From NCBI GenBank assembly GCA_003024785.1, contig PUQB01000658.1:62001-126000 (forward strand): a DNA stretch of 64,000 nt, given 5' to 3'. Under the pieces are notes generated by a model, which saw only the letters and a program-made list of their open reading frames with translations, was not told where the DNA came from and did not search any database. Origin of the DNA: Selaginella tamariscina. Taxonomy: Eukaryota > Streptophyta > Lycopodiopsida > Selaginellales > Selaginellaceae. Positions within the stretch are counted from its first letter, which is position 1. Each line of letters begins with the position of its first letter. Of the stretch, positions 25,163-37,943 are shown piece after piece. A program made the position numbers and the translations under genes.

Positions 25163-27718
25163 GGCTAAATGTCACACGATACAACGCCCGAGGCATGCCC
25201 TTTGGGGTCGTGTCATGGGTTTGTTGCAAGGGATTGATATCTAGTAAACATGCATGCTTGTGTTCGCACTAGGTTATTAAACCCTAGGCATCCGCTCAAG
25301 GAGGTTAGGTCTCGTAACTAAGTGTGCTTTGGCACACCTAGCTAAGGTGTTCTCCTTAAGATCTAAGGGTTGAACCCTAAGCTCATTAGCAAAAGCCCTT
25401 TCATGAAGCACTCGCAAGGTCATGTACTTAAGGTTAATCAAACTTAGCCTTATAGAGTTTGTTAGTAAAACATTTGTGTCCGCCTATGGCGTACACTCAT
25501 GTCCTCATAAGTACTAGCCCTAGGTCTAGGGTATGACTTGGCCACTCAAACCCTTAGGTTAGTCGTGGTTTAAGGTACCCTTTGTCGCCCTAAAGGGGTT
25601 GTTCTCCCAGATGAGGGTGATTTCTCAAGGGGTAAGTGACGATGCCTTAACTCTATCACAGGGATGTGTGAGACACATCTCTTTTGTGAGGTTAGGGCAT
25701 GAGCCTATCTAGATCTATTGAGATAGGATCTTAAAGTCTACTCGGGATATCCTCTAGGGTTGAGGGATGATCATTTTAAGGGCTTAGGGTAGGACTCTAA
25801 GTCTTCTATTTAACTATGCATCAGTCAGACTATTAGAGTCATCTTAGAAGACTTAGCATTACTCACATAGAGATTGACGCCGAAAGGCCACAATATAATG
25901 TACAAAGTTAGAGCTAGTTTAGGTTTTAGGCTTTAGGGTTTGGCACCGACACATGAAGGCTAAATCACCACCATGTATCATTATGCATGTGTATAATGCA
26001 TGCAATATATGCTACTTTACATATCCTTATATAAAAATAAACAAAATCCATTATAATCAACTCAAACATAATTATTATGAAATATCTCTTTTAATTTTAA
26101 TTGCTTAATTCAAAAAACATTATTGTAGACATTGATAACAATCATGGGATAGTTATATAATTGTTTTGATATATAAAAATATTAAACAAAATAAAAATAT
26201 ATTAAAACACTTATTGCATAATGCCATGGGACCATGCAAATAAAAGGTCAGGATTAAGATTTTAGCATTTTAGTTTAACACAAGTTACTTAAGTAGTTTC
26301 TCTTTTGATGCTTAATCTTTTTCTCTTATTTCTTCTTATATTCAAATAAGATTCAATTTCTGCTCCATATTTTGTTCTTGGTCTTGCCTTGGTGGTTTGG
26401 ACCCAAATCCCTTCTTTAATTAAGTTCTCATTGTGTTAAAATAATAATCATGATAATTCAATAAAAGTACAATACATGTTATTTGAATTAAATTCTTTGT
26501 GCACTAGGTTTTTGAGTTTGGAATAAGAGAACCAATGATTATTGGTAGAAAATAAACATATATTAAACAAAAAACAACTCATTAACATCGAGAAATGACA
26601 ACATAAAAAAGGCCAAAATCTAATGAGGCGAGTGAACGAACTTACTTAACAAGTGATAACTATTGAGTAGGCCTTCAAGCTTGAGCACAACCATGAGCAT
26701 TCATGAGTTCAAAGTTAATTTACCAAAAAATTCATAGTATAAAGTTATAATTCCATAGGTTCATGAACCAAATAGCAAGTACGCTTGGTTATCCCAATGA
26801 ACCCTTGTCAATATTCTAAAAACTTATCAAAATTAGGTTTGGTAAATTTACTATTAAGGTTTGATTGGTTTTGTCATAGTTTTTACTATGACTCTTCTAC
26901 GTTGACTATTGTTATTTATTATTTTATGTTGACGGACATTAGATGTAGTAGGAAACATGCCAACTTAGTGCATTTGGGTATTTGGTGATGGTCCGATCGG
27001 GCGTTATTAAGTATTTATAAAAAAACTCTAAACGAAGTTAAACCTTACATTTTAAAAACCCATCCATCCCAGTTAGGTTTTTAGTTAAGTTCAAATGAGT
27101 TTGGCATGTTCAATAGGATTAAGAACACCCCTAGGGTTGACCTAACCCACGTCCTAAAATCCCACCCTCGAGTAGGGTTTAAGGATAGGAGTTAGATTTG
27201 ATTGAAAACTCATTGCATTATGTGCCAACCCACTTACACATATAGAAAAAGAGGGGGTTGGGGGCGACTTCGTCACATAAATAAGGTAGGGTATGTGTAA
27301 GAGAGTTTCTAGGTTCATGACTAATTCGTTACTCTTCTATCGGTGCAATCTTTAGCTTGTGTTGTTAAAGCACAACCCTCTATTATGTCACCTAACTTCT
27401 AAACAATAATGGTATGTCCCAATTTCGGGTAACCTACCCTTAAAGTTGTCAATCCATGATTGAAAGGTCTTGTCGAAATGCATATTCCAAGGATTACAGG
27501 TTGAAGCATGTCTCTAGTCTCCTCCTCCACGTCAAGTTAGGTGGCACTCAACAGTTAAGCAAGACACATCCGTATCCTTATTCAATTATGAGCGTGGGAT
27601 CTTAACTGATAGGTTTCATTAACCAATTCATGAAGGTTCACTAGGGTTTTAGAGTTGGCATTTAGGGTGCAACTCTTGAATCTAAAGCATTAAGGCATGA
27701 TAGCCCATGCCATGGAAT

Positions 27719-27745
27719 GCAGTGTCACATGAAGATGTGACATTG
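27719..27745. repeat. Conserved hairpin (right arm, outer unit)
   Basis: AGTGTCACAT-gaag-ATGTGACATT, mirror of the hairpin at 15,460, with one stem change. Confidence 0.75.
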
Positions 27746-28964
27746 GGCTAAATAACACACGATACAATGCCTGAGGCACGCCCTTTGAAGGGGTTGATAC
27801 TGTACTTAACATGTATATCTGTGCTCGCATTAAGGTGCTAAGCCTTACATCAACTCAAGGGAGGTTAGGTCTCATAACTAGGTGTGCTTTGACACACTTG
27901 GTTAAGGGGTGTTTTCCTTGGGATGTAAGGGTTAACAACTTAAGCTCATTAACATGAGGCCTTTCGTGAGGCACCTGCAAGGTCATGTACTTAAAGTTAT
28001 TCAAACCTAGCCTTGGGAGTTTGCTTAGTAGAACACTCATGTTCACCTATGGCGCACACTCGTGATCTCATTAAGTACTAGCCCTAAGTCTAGGTATGAC
28101 TTGGCCACTCAAACCCTCGGGTTAGTCATGGTTTAGGGTATCCTTGTCACCCTAAAGGGGTTCTGCTCCCGATGATTGTGATTCTTCAAGGGGTAGTGAC
28201 GATGCCCTAACTTGTCATGGGGTATAATTTAAGTCACGTCTACTTGATGAGGTTAGAGCATGAGCCTGTTTAGGTCTACTAGGACTGGATCCTAAAATTT
28301 ATTCGAGTTATCCTCTAAGGTTTGAGAGATAGTCATTAGGGAACTTAAGATAGGATTCTGAATCTTCTACCTAATTAGGCATCTAAATGAGACTCTTGGG
28401 GTCATCTTGGAAATTTAGCATTACTCACATAGGGTGAACCAGAAGGCCTCTTGGCACCACCATAAGTTGGCCCTTTCGGTCAAACTTAGCATATTTACTA
28501 TTCATTGGCATTACATGACATTTACACCTTTGAGTTTCATATTTTGGCGTGTGATGCATTATGAATGGAGGAGCCTAATGTAATCAGTTCTTTCAAGTTT
28601 TAAAAAAAAACGTTTGATAAGAACTCTCATCTCAAACTTTAATAACTAATTTTTAATTTTATGTTTAATTAAATGCACGTTTGTAACTAAAGTGGGCATG
28701 ATACGTGAAAATGGGAATATAAAATAAATTACTAATTAATACTTAAGTTTAATTATTAATTAATTATTTAATTAATATGTAATTAAGCCTTAAATATTAA
28801 TTAATTAATTAATTAATCTTCAATAACCTTACTTAATAAGGAATATTCCTAAATATCTTAGAATATTCATATTATTCTAAACATAGTTTACAATAATTAA
28901 GAATACTATCAAACATAATTACAAATGAAATCATTTCCTTATCAACATGTTAATTTATTTATAA

Positions 28965-29868
28965 ATACTTCTTCCTAACCATACAGAGAATCTCCTCATT
29001 TTGTTTAAATCATCACTCTCCGGATTAATCAAATCATTTTGGTCAATATCTTGATGTTGTTGCCACCACCTTAACACTCTCACGAATGCAATTGGGAGTT
29101 GCCATCCTTGTTAATACATAAGATGTAATAAGACCAGGTCTGCATAAAGGCTCATCTAAAGAATGACGTTCCTTAAGAATAATATTATAAAGCGCCCGGT
29201 TGCTATCCTTCATTTTATAAAATTCAAAATCACGAGAAAGAAAAGCTTCAGGAAATGTTTGATACGGTGGATACTGCTCACAAAAGTTTTCGAGATTCTT
29301 CTTTCTGAGGCACGTATCCAAGTAATTCACTAGCTCATCCATATATCATATCAGAATATGGATCGAAAGTGATTGGATACAAGCAATGTTTTGGTTGAGC
29401 ATAGCCTTCTGAGGAGAGTCGTCTACTACTAAGATATGTGCATTCTTCATTATCCTTAAGCGACTGATCTCCCCATGAAGCCCAATTATCTTTCATTCTT
29501 GAAGAAGTATGGCTTGCTTTCCTTTCTTATATTGTGAAATTCGAGAGGTTTATAACACATTCGCTGGTCAAAAATCCAATCTTTACGAATCACCTCTTCT
29601 GCAACACTACAATGTTTCTTAAGCAAATTCAACAGCGGTGTTAAGTTATGAATCTGCATGCATGACCAAATCCCACAAGCGCACCCATCTCCTTAAGCTT
29701 TTGAAAGAGACGATCCAACCCTGGACGAAAAATAATATCATATCGAAATTTACCATGACAAGGAATGAAATCTCCTTGTTTGATTTCTTTTTTCCTATCC
29801 TCGGGCCTTTGTCGATGAAGCAGAACACCATTGACATCCAACAACATAATATGGCCATGAGTAACATT
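28965..29868 (-). pseudogene. FCP1/HAD-like phosphatase, copy C' (minus strand)
   Basis: Reversed copy of the gene at 8,113. HIMLLDVNGVLL and FRPGLDRLFQKL are near the 5' end at 29,700-29,870, and MDELVNYLDTCLRKK to CIRESVK near 29,070-29,342. Residues upstream of motif I are missing. Breaks include an extra G near 29,070 (VKVVATT where copy C reads VKWWQQH) and gaps near 29,350-29,520. The 29,111 site retains the two bases missing in copy C. Confidence 0.8.
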
Positions 29869-30020
29869 CGAGGAGTACAGAACATTCACACACTCCATTA
29901 CCCATGGAAACATCAACAGAAGATACGGAAGATCTTAAACCATCTCACAAGCGGCCTAGACCTTCTTCGCCTCACTCAGAAGGTAATAGCGAAGAAGAAT
30001 TGTTAATGAGTGATGAATAG
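29869..30020 (+). pseudogene. Duplicated tail of the ParB-like gene
   Basis: Direct copy of about 7,694-7,850, coding for the acidic Ser/Glu-rich tail (PSHKRPRPSSPHSEGN, EEELL) and the stop. It forms the spacer of the phosphatase palindrome, showing that the two genes were mobilised together. Confidence 0.8.
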
Positions 30021-30905
30021 TTGTAATGGCCATATTGTGTTGTTGGATGTCAATGGTGTTCTGCTTCATCAACAAGGCCCGAGGATAGGAAAAAAGAAAT
30101 CAAACAAGGAATTTCATTCCTTGTCATGGTAAATTTCGATATGATATTATTTTTCGTCCAGGGTTGGATCGTCTCTTTCAAAAGCTTAAGGAGATGGGTG
30201 CGCTTGTGGGGATTTGGTCATGCATGCAGATTCACAACTTAACACCACTGTGAATTTGCTTAAGAACATTGTAGTGTTGCAGAAGATGATTCGTAAAGAT
30301 TGGATTTTTGACCAGAATGTGTTATAAACCTCTCGAATTTCACAATATAAAAAGAAAGCAAGCCATACTTCTTCAAGAATGAAAGAATAATTGGGACACA
30401 TGGGGAGATCAGTCGCTTAAGGATAATGAAGAATGCACATATCTTAGTGGTAGACGACTCTCCTCAGAAGGCTATGCTCAACCAAAACATTGCTTGTACA
30501 CTTTCGATCCATATTTGATATTGATATTATGGATGAGCTAGTGAATACTTGGATACGTGCCTCAGAAAGAAGAACTCGAAAACTTTTGTGAGCAGTATCC
30601 ACCATATCAAACATTTCTGAAGCTTTTCTTTCTCGTGATTTTGAGTTTTATAAAATGAAGGATAGCAACCGGGCGCTTTATAATATTATTCTTAAGGAAC
30701 GTCATTCTTTAGACGAGCCTTTATGCAGACTGGTCTTATTACATCTTATGTATTAACAAGGATGGCAACTTCCAATTGCATTCGTGAGAGTGTAAGGTGG
30801 TGGCAACAACATCAAGATATTGACCAAAATGATTCGATTAATCCGGAGAGTGATGATTTAGACAAAATGAAGGAGATTTCTCTGTATAGTTAGGAAGAAA
30901 GTATT
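30021..30905 (+). pseudogene. FCP1/HAD-like phosphatase, copy C'' (plus strand)
   Basis: Direct copy of 8,384-9,290, beginning at the VNGVLL motif, so the N-terminal 90 or so residues are lost. There are many single-base deletions (e.g. near 30,073, 30,250, 30,290, 30,345 and 30,545) and one of several bases near 30,500 (CIHPITF region). It is the most decayed of the three copies. Confidence 0.8.
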
Positions 30906-31198
30906 TATAAATAAATTAACATGTTATAAGGAAATGATTTCATTTGTAATTATGTTTGATAGTATTTCTTAATTATTGTAAACTATTTTAGAATAATATG
31001 AATATTCTAAGATATTTTAGGAATATTCCTTATAAGTAAGGTTATTGAAGGATTAATTAATTAATTAATTAATATTTAAGGCTTAATTACATATTAATTA
31101 AATGATTAATTAATAATTAAAACTTAAGTATTAATTAGTAATTTATTTTATATTCCCATTTTCACGTATCATGCCCACTTTAGTTACAATGTGCATAT

Positions 31199-33578
31199 AT
31201 TAATATTAGAGAGACAGAGTACATGATCATGTATGGTGTGTATGTATGAGAGAAGGGTGACAATACATATTATGGATCATGCATGGTGTGTATGTTTGAG
31301 AGAAGAGAGACAGTACATATTAATATGGATCATGCATGGTGTGTATGTATGAGAGAAAAGAAAGAGTGTTAACAAATTAAATTCATACACATTGCATATA
31401 TTAGTACACACATATACCTACACACGTGTATACACACATACATACATACATATTACATATGTAAATTCAATGTGTTACATAGGGTTTAGGGTTTAGGGTT
31501 AGGATGGATCATGCATGGTGTTTATGTATAAGAGGAGTGAGAGTTATACACATATATACATTATACATATTACATAATATTGTAACATCAGTACATATTA
31601 TGGATCATGCATGGTGTGTATGTATGAGAGAAGAGACAGGCTACATATTATGGATCATGATCGTGCATGGTGTGTATGTATGAGAGAAGGGATTATGCAT
31701 GGTGACACTGTGTATGTATGAGAGAAGAGATAGTGTTAACAAATGAAATCGTACACATTGCATATATTAGTACACATATATACATACACACGTGTATACA
31801 TACAGATATACATATATATTCCATGTGTAAATTCAATGTGTTACATACACACAGACTGAGTACATATAGATCATACATGCGTTGAACATGATTTTTTCAA
31901 TAAAGAAGCAACATATAATTTCTCAAGTTTGCTTTAGGGCAATGTGCATGTGTGTGCATATGTGTCTCTATAAGTGCTTCTAATGCGTGTGCACGTGTAT
32001 ATATAAATTTATGATTGTGTTTATATATGTGGCAAAACAAATATCGAATAATTAAGAAAATAATATTAATAAACACACTATGAACATATTTACATAATAA
32101 TATATGATTTTATCTAATATATAGCCATATATAATTTTAATAATATATTAATTTAATATTGATAATAAGGTTTAACACTGGAATATTCTTGAAATAATAA
32201 GAATTTAATTGAGAAAATCCCATTAATATATTACAAATGTAGATCAAGTACTGAAATAATTAACTAAATTAATTATGATAATCATGTTTAATATTGAATA
32301 TTCTTGGAATAATAAGAAAATAATAAAGAATATCCCATTAATATAAAGAAGATTAATTACTCAAGTAATTAAGAAAATGATATTAATATACACACTATGA
32401 ACATATTTTAAATTATACATAATAATACATCATTTTATCTAATATATAGTCATATATAGTTTTAATAATATATATTAATTTAATATTGATAATAAGGTTT
32501 AACATAGAATATTCTTGAAATAATAACAAATTAATTGAGAAAATCCCATTAATATATACAAATGTAGAATAATTACTGAGATAATTAAGAATAAGACTAA
32601 TTTAATTATGATAATCAGGTTTAATATTGGAATATTCTTTGAATATTAAGAAGAATATCCCATTAATAGTAGGAAATGTAAATTAATTACTCGAGTAATT
32701 AAGAAAATAATAATAATAAACAGACTATGAATATATTTTAAATGATACATAATAATATATCAATTTATTTATTTGTATTAGTGTATATATATATATAATA
32801 TAAACTTAATAATATATACTTGAATATTAAGAATGTAGAATAATTACAAAAATTTCGTAATATTAAACAGCTTGAAGCACTTGAATGACATTAAATGCAA
32901 TTTTAAAACACTCATTGGAATTGGAGAGTATATATGTCAGACTGTCGGTTATTTGTTTCAACTCATCTTAAATTTTCTTTTCTGTTATTTCAAAAATTTG
33001 AATTTCTGACATAAGTATTGTGTCTGACATGTAAATTTGAAAATGCATTTAATTTCCCACTCAAATTCAGATCTGGTTCTTTCTCCGGCAAGGGTTTCTT
33101 CATTTCTTATTTTTCACTCTTCAGATTTTCTTTTTTCTTCTTAGTGATCAGCTCAGGAGCGACATTAAATTGGGTGCGCTATTGTTTATAGGAAAGCACG
33201 GCGCCTTCAGTGCTGTTTACAAGTAAGTATTATAAACAAATTTAGATATATTTATAAAGATTCACTCTCTTACATTCTCTCTTAAATTTTAGAATTTAGG
33301 GATTTAGGAATGCATTAGGATTACAATATATTCTGTTAGGGATTTATCCCGTTTAAATATACTTTAACTTAATATTCTCGGTTAGCCGGGGCGGCGGGAT
33401 TAATCCGGCCATTTTTTTTGCCTCTTTGAAGAGGTGGGGATTAATCCCGCCACCATCTCTTTCATAGCTATGGCAGAATTAGTCGGGCAATGCTTCTCCG
33501 CCTCTTAAAAAGAGGGGGATTAATCCCGCCGATAACTCTCTCAACTGATAAGATTTACTTGAATTTATTAGAAAGAGT
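31199..33578. repeat. Right arm of the outer inverted repeat
   Basis: Mirror of 1-2,072, slightly longer because of extra minisatellite and AT-rich sequence. It begins directly after the end motif of the phosphatase palindrome. It contains the CA minisatellite (31,225-31,870), TTTAGGG-like units near 31,480-31,503 and the AT-rich middle (32,040-33,130). No gene seen. Confidence 0.85.
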
Positions 33579-34195
33579 TGTCTACGGGATTAATCTCGCC
33601 AACCATTTTAGGAGGCAGAGAAGGGGTGGCGGGATTAATCTCGCCACCACTTCCTGTTTTAAATATTTGTGGGCAGGATTCATCCCGAATCTCTTTGAAA
33701 TCATAGTTTCGGAGAGAGTTGTGGGCGGGATTAATCCCGCCGCTTATTCCCCGTCGTCAGAGTTGTGGGCGGGATTAATCGCCGCCTATTCTCCTCGTCA
33801 GTGTTGTGGGCGGGATTAATCCCGCCCCCTCTTCCTCGTCGGAGGAATTTGCGGCGGGATTAATCCCGCCGACTCTCCGACGAGGAAGATCCGGCGGGAT
33901 TAATCCCGCCGGTACTTCCTCGTCGGAGGGAGTCCGCGGCGGGATTAATCCCGCCGCCTCTCTCCGACGAGGAAGCGCGGCGGGATTAATCCCGCCGATT
34001 CTTCCTCGGAGGGATCGGCGGGATTAATCCCGCCGACTCTCTCCGATGGGGTAGAGTCGCGGCGGGATTAATCCCGCCGACTCTCCGATGGGGTAGAGTC
34101 GCGGCGGGATTAATCCCGCCGACTCACTCCGAAGGGATTAATCCCGCCATCGTTCCTCGTCGGATGGAGTCGTGGGCGGGATTAATCCCGCCCAT
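33390..34195. repeat. Array of the 18-bp palindrome (array 2)
   Basis: About eighteen units, becoming perfect from about 33,850 on, spaced 37-47 bp. Spacers carry cttcctcgtcggag and its complement ctccgacgaggaag in alternating orientation, so the higher-order unit is also palindromic. The array ends 140 bp before the first visible exon of the transposase-like gene. Translating it gives a repetitive GGINPAA peptide, which is not a gene. Confidence 0.95.
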
Positions 34196-36559
34196 CAGTT
34201 GTATTAATAAAGCATGAGATATTATCTTTATACATAATTATGTATTATTGCACATGCATATTATTAAGCAACAGTTATGATTTCTTAAAATATTGCATAA
34301 ACAGATATCATAAATAACACAATTATTTATGTGCAGGACAATATGTATAATACTGGAGATAAAGTATGTCTTCTTCGGAACAACGAGATAGTTGGCACTG
34401 GAACTGTGGAAGTTCGAGATGATAATGCATCATGTCACAATATTGCCCAAGGATCTTGTGTGTACGTATGGGTGAACACCATTTTCAAGCATGTTGAGGT
34501 TCCTGGAATGGAATTTGAGGAGGGTTCTCCTGTATTGTGGAATTTGGATGAAGTCAAGGCTGACACAGAATATACAGAGTCACAAACAAACAGTAGCACG
34601 AGTTTTCCAGATGATGGCTTGCCTGCTGTGATGGATGAGGTGATTCTCTTTCTTCATGAGATTGAGGTTGGGAGAGGCATCATCACAGCTATAAATCCAA
34701 TGGAAGCAGTGTCAGAAGAGAAACTAGGGTCCGACTTCGTGGGTGTAGTTGTGACAGAGGTTTCACCTAATGGCACTTTGCATCCTGGATCCCTCGTGAG
34801 GTGGCGAACATCTGAATTAAGACGGCAAGATGGTTCAACATATTCTGGGTTGGATTTCAATAATAACAACCCGGAAGAACAACTCATATTTGAAGAGGTT
34901 CCTTGCATTGGTCCTATTGTAAGAAAAAGGCGATTCATGGGTTGCAGATCTTCCCCTGCAGTTTCAGCAAGAGGGTGAAGATGGATCCTACATCTTCCGA
35001 AAGTGTTACGAGCATTTCCACGATTGACTGCTGCAAGAAGAAGTGTTGTCAGATGGCAGACCGGAATGAAATTACCCAATGTAGACATGTCTTTCGTACG
35101 CTCACCCAAAAGCAAAGGCATGAGTTTGTATATGCTGCACTAACTGGGTGTATTGATGGAATGGCTCGGACACAGGTTATCAGAGTACATCCATGGTATT
35201 TAATAAGGTGGCCATCTGCTTCAAAGCTTGGTACAGTATATACGGGATCCCAAAGACCACGTTCTACCGTCGGAGGGATGAGTGGCTAGATGGAGCGCGA
35301 ACCTCAGTACATGGGAACACTGGCTTGGTCAAAACCCGCTCTCACATTATGGCAGCCATAGAGATACTCAAGGCTTTTGTGGAAGCAAATGCAGACAGGA
35401 TGCCTCACAAATGCCGAACCACAAATGCAGGGGTCAGGGAAAATCTCAAGGTTTTGCCTTCGATCTACACTCAATTGAAGCTGTGTGAACATGTGAACAA
35501 GTGCCTCAGCTTGATGGGGCTGCAAGCAATCTGCACTGGTACCTTCAACAACATATGGAATACTCATTTTAAGGATGTGGAGATTGCAAAACACTCTAGC
35601 TTTTCCAAGTGTGACACTTGTACATCATTGAAGGCTGCAGAGGCTTGTGCAAAAACCTTGGTGGAGATCACTGCCATTCAAAAGAAGATGGAGGCCCACA
35701 TGATTGCACAACAAACTTGCCGGTCTCAGTACTATGCACACCGCATGCTTTCTGTGTCACGCCCATCAGAGTACCTGTGCTTGATCCATGACAAGATGGA
35801 TCATTCAAAGACCAGCATTCCAAAGCTCGTTGCAACACCAAAGTGCCTTGGAAATGTCATGAAACTTCCGATTTCATTGACATGTGTGCTAACACATGGA
35901 CACGGTTGTGAGTCATATGGACACTTTTCACTTCCACATTGGTCTAGCGACTCCAATTTCACTATTGGGTCGTTGGCCATGTGTTTCAGAAACCTTGAAG
36001 CCCACTCACAGACAAGTCCTATCAGTGATCTCAAAGTGAAGAAACAACACCTTCAACCTTTACATAATGCTCTCATGAACACGTCTGCACTTGAGGCTAC
36101 TTGGGAATATGAGAGGCATTGTCAGCACCTGCACAAAAAACAGATGGCCCTGTTGAGAGTTCAGGTTCAGTGGAGGGATCTAGCTCAAATAGTGTACATG
36201 TGTCCTCAACATCAAATAAGCTTCCTCGTCATTTGCTTTTACAGATGGATAATTGTGCAGGCGAGAACAAAAATAGGTAAATCATTTTACTTAAGGGTTT
36301 CTCAAGCTCATACTTACTTTTATTTTCTAGATATGTGCTAGCATACTTGTCAATGCTTGTTGCCAAAGGTGTGTTTGAAACAATCACGCTCAGTTTTCTT
36401 ATGCACCGGAAAATGTAAACCCCTAGTTTTTGTCATTTTTAGGGTAAAAAACATCTCTAGAAACAAGCCTTTGTTTTTGTAAAAAGTAGTTAACATACTA
36501 GGGGTCGAACATTGGTTTGTTTTTTTACATAGTAATATACCTTGTAATATTATTTTATT

Positions 36560-37176
36560 TTTACCCTTGTTTTTAACCTTGTTTATACATTAATAATTTC
36601 TGTTTGTTTTCTATATAATTTATTTTATTTAATTTTAAATTTATTTATTGATTTTAATTGTACTTAATAAAAACTCTTTAACTTTCATTAATTAAATTAA
36701 AAAATAAAACATTATTGATTTCTGGTGATCTCTATGTGAATCCCCTCTCTCTCTCACACACACCAGTCCACCTTTCGGAAGCGTTTCTTCATGCGTGAGG
36801 TTCTGCATCAACAAGGCCTCTGCAAGAAAAGAAACTAATGTAAACAGGATTCACCAGTTATACTGTGTGTGTGTATAGCTAGATAGATAGATATGCTATT
36901 ATAATATTATTGCAGTAAGCACAGGCCTATACGTATATTGTCAATCCTGATATATATGAATGTATACACATCTAGAATACATGTATGTATGCTATATAGG
37001 AATATATATAATAGGACTCGGCTGAAAACTGTTGTTCTTTAAGCTACATGTCTTGTGTTCTTCTCCTCTGTGTGTGTGTGATAACTGACCAAAACATATT
37101 AGATAAAAGAAAGCCATTGTACATGTGTGTGTGTGTGTGAGAGAGAGATAGAGAGACAGAGAGTTGCGAGCTTTAC
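36560..37176. other. AT-rich interior with a possible last macro exon
   Basis: Mostly AT-rich, with CA/GA microsatellites near 36,750, 36,870 and 37,065-37,165. On the minus strand, after ttcttttcttgcag, an open segment (ALLMQNLTHEETLPKGGL, about 36,750-36,815) could be the C-terminal exon of the macro gene, but the match to the family is weak. Confidence 0.35.
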
Positions 37177-37907
37177 CATAAAGCTCGCAAGACAATGCCG
37201 AGAAGGCAATGTACTTAATGCCTTCTGATGTTGCCAGATTCAAAGCAGCCCTGTGAGTGAAACATCATCCAAACAGTGAGCAAAATAAACAATCAAGTAA
37301 GACGTATCAAGCATGTATATTTGTGTATATAATTATATACACGTACATACTTAAGAATAAATACATAATGAAATAAGAAATGCAATACTTACACATAGGC
37401 TTTGGTTAACATCTTCTCGGACTCCTCTCTGTTCTTCTCTTTGTAAACAGGGCCGACCACATGAATCACACGTGAGGCCTTAAACCCTCTACAAAGAAAA
37501 ATATATTAAGTAAAATTAATAAACATAAGACCTACAATCTAAATAGAAACGTAAACTTTCAAATTAAGTATGCGTGTATATGTAATAATAATAATAATAA
37601 TTAATGAATCGATAAACAAACAGACATTGTTTACCTTGTGATGACAGCTTGCCCAACCTCACATTTGATACCTTGAGAAGCTACATCAGGCAGCTTTTGA
37701 CAAGTATCAAGTAATCTAGGACCGGCAAAACGATGAATAGCTGCAAAAATATTAATCAAATATTTACGAGGATGACTTACATAATCTTTAATAACTAAAA
37801 AACTTACTTCCATCAACATCATAGCCTGCATTGCATCTTTTATTTGCTGGAGCCACCTGCATATGACAAATCAATAGCATGTAGAACAATAATAAAGTGA
37901 TACAAAG

Positions 37908-37943
<36 letters not shown>

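Larger units (their letters stand above)
22880..28668. mobile_element. Foldback element, right arm
   Basis: Mirror of 14,526-20,280, with two units (about 24,280-25,870 and 26,870-28,500) in the order opposite to the left arm. It carries the two mirrored hairpins (25,138-25,162 and 27,720-27,745) and runs of ccctaaaccctaa type near 24,560-24,600. Its inner end overlaps the LRR gene's 3' end. No transposase is visible. Confidence 0.85.
28674..31198. mobile_element. Palindromic element made of two head-to-head phosphatase copies
   Basis: The left half (28,674-29,868) is the reverse complement of 8,370-9,570 and the right half (30,021-31,198) is a direct copy of 8,384-9,570. Between them (29,869-30,020) is a direct copy of 7,694-7,850, the tail of the ParB-like gene. 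Both outer ends carry the same motif in opposite orientation (TTGTAACTAAAGTGGGCATG at about 28,682 and its complement at about 31,172-31,191), extended by atgcac / gtgcat. The whole has the form of a 2.5-kb foldback element with arms of about 1.2 kb. Confidence 0.85.

Noticed and set aside
14526..28668. LTR retrotransposon
   Set aside because: The long repeats are inverted, not direct, and no reverse transcriptase, integrase or primer-binding site was seen.
33490..34027. ORFs encoding repeated GGINPAA peptides
   Set aside because: They are the translated palindrome array; the other strand and frames give equivalent repeats and the unit length is not held to multiples of three.
33390..34195. 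CRISPR-like regular repeat/spacer array
   Set aside because: Repeats are fully palindromic, spacers are themselves repeated and alternate in orientation, and the setting is a plant nuclear genome.
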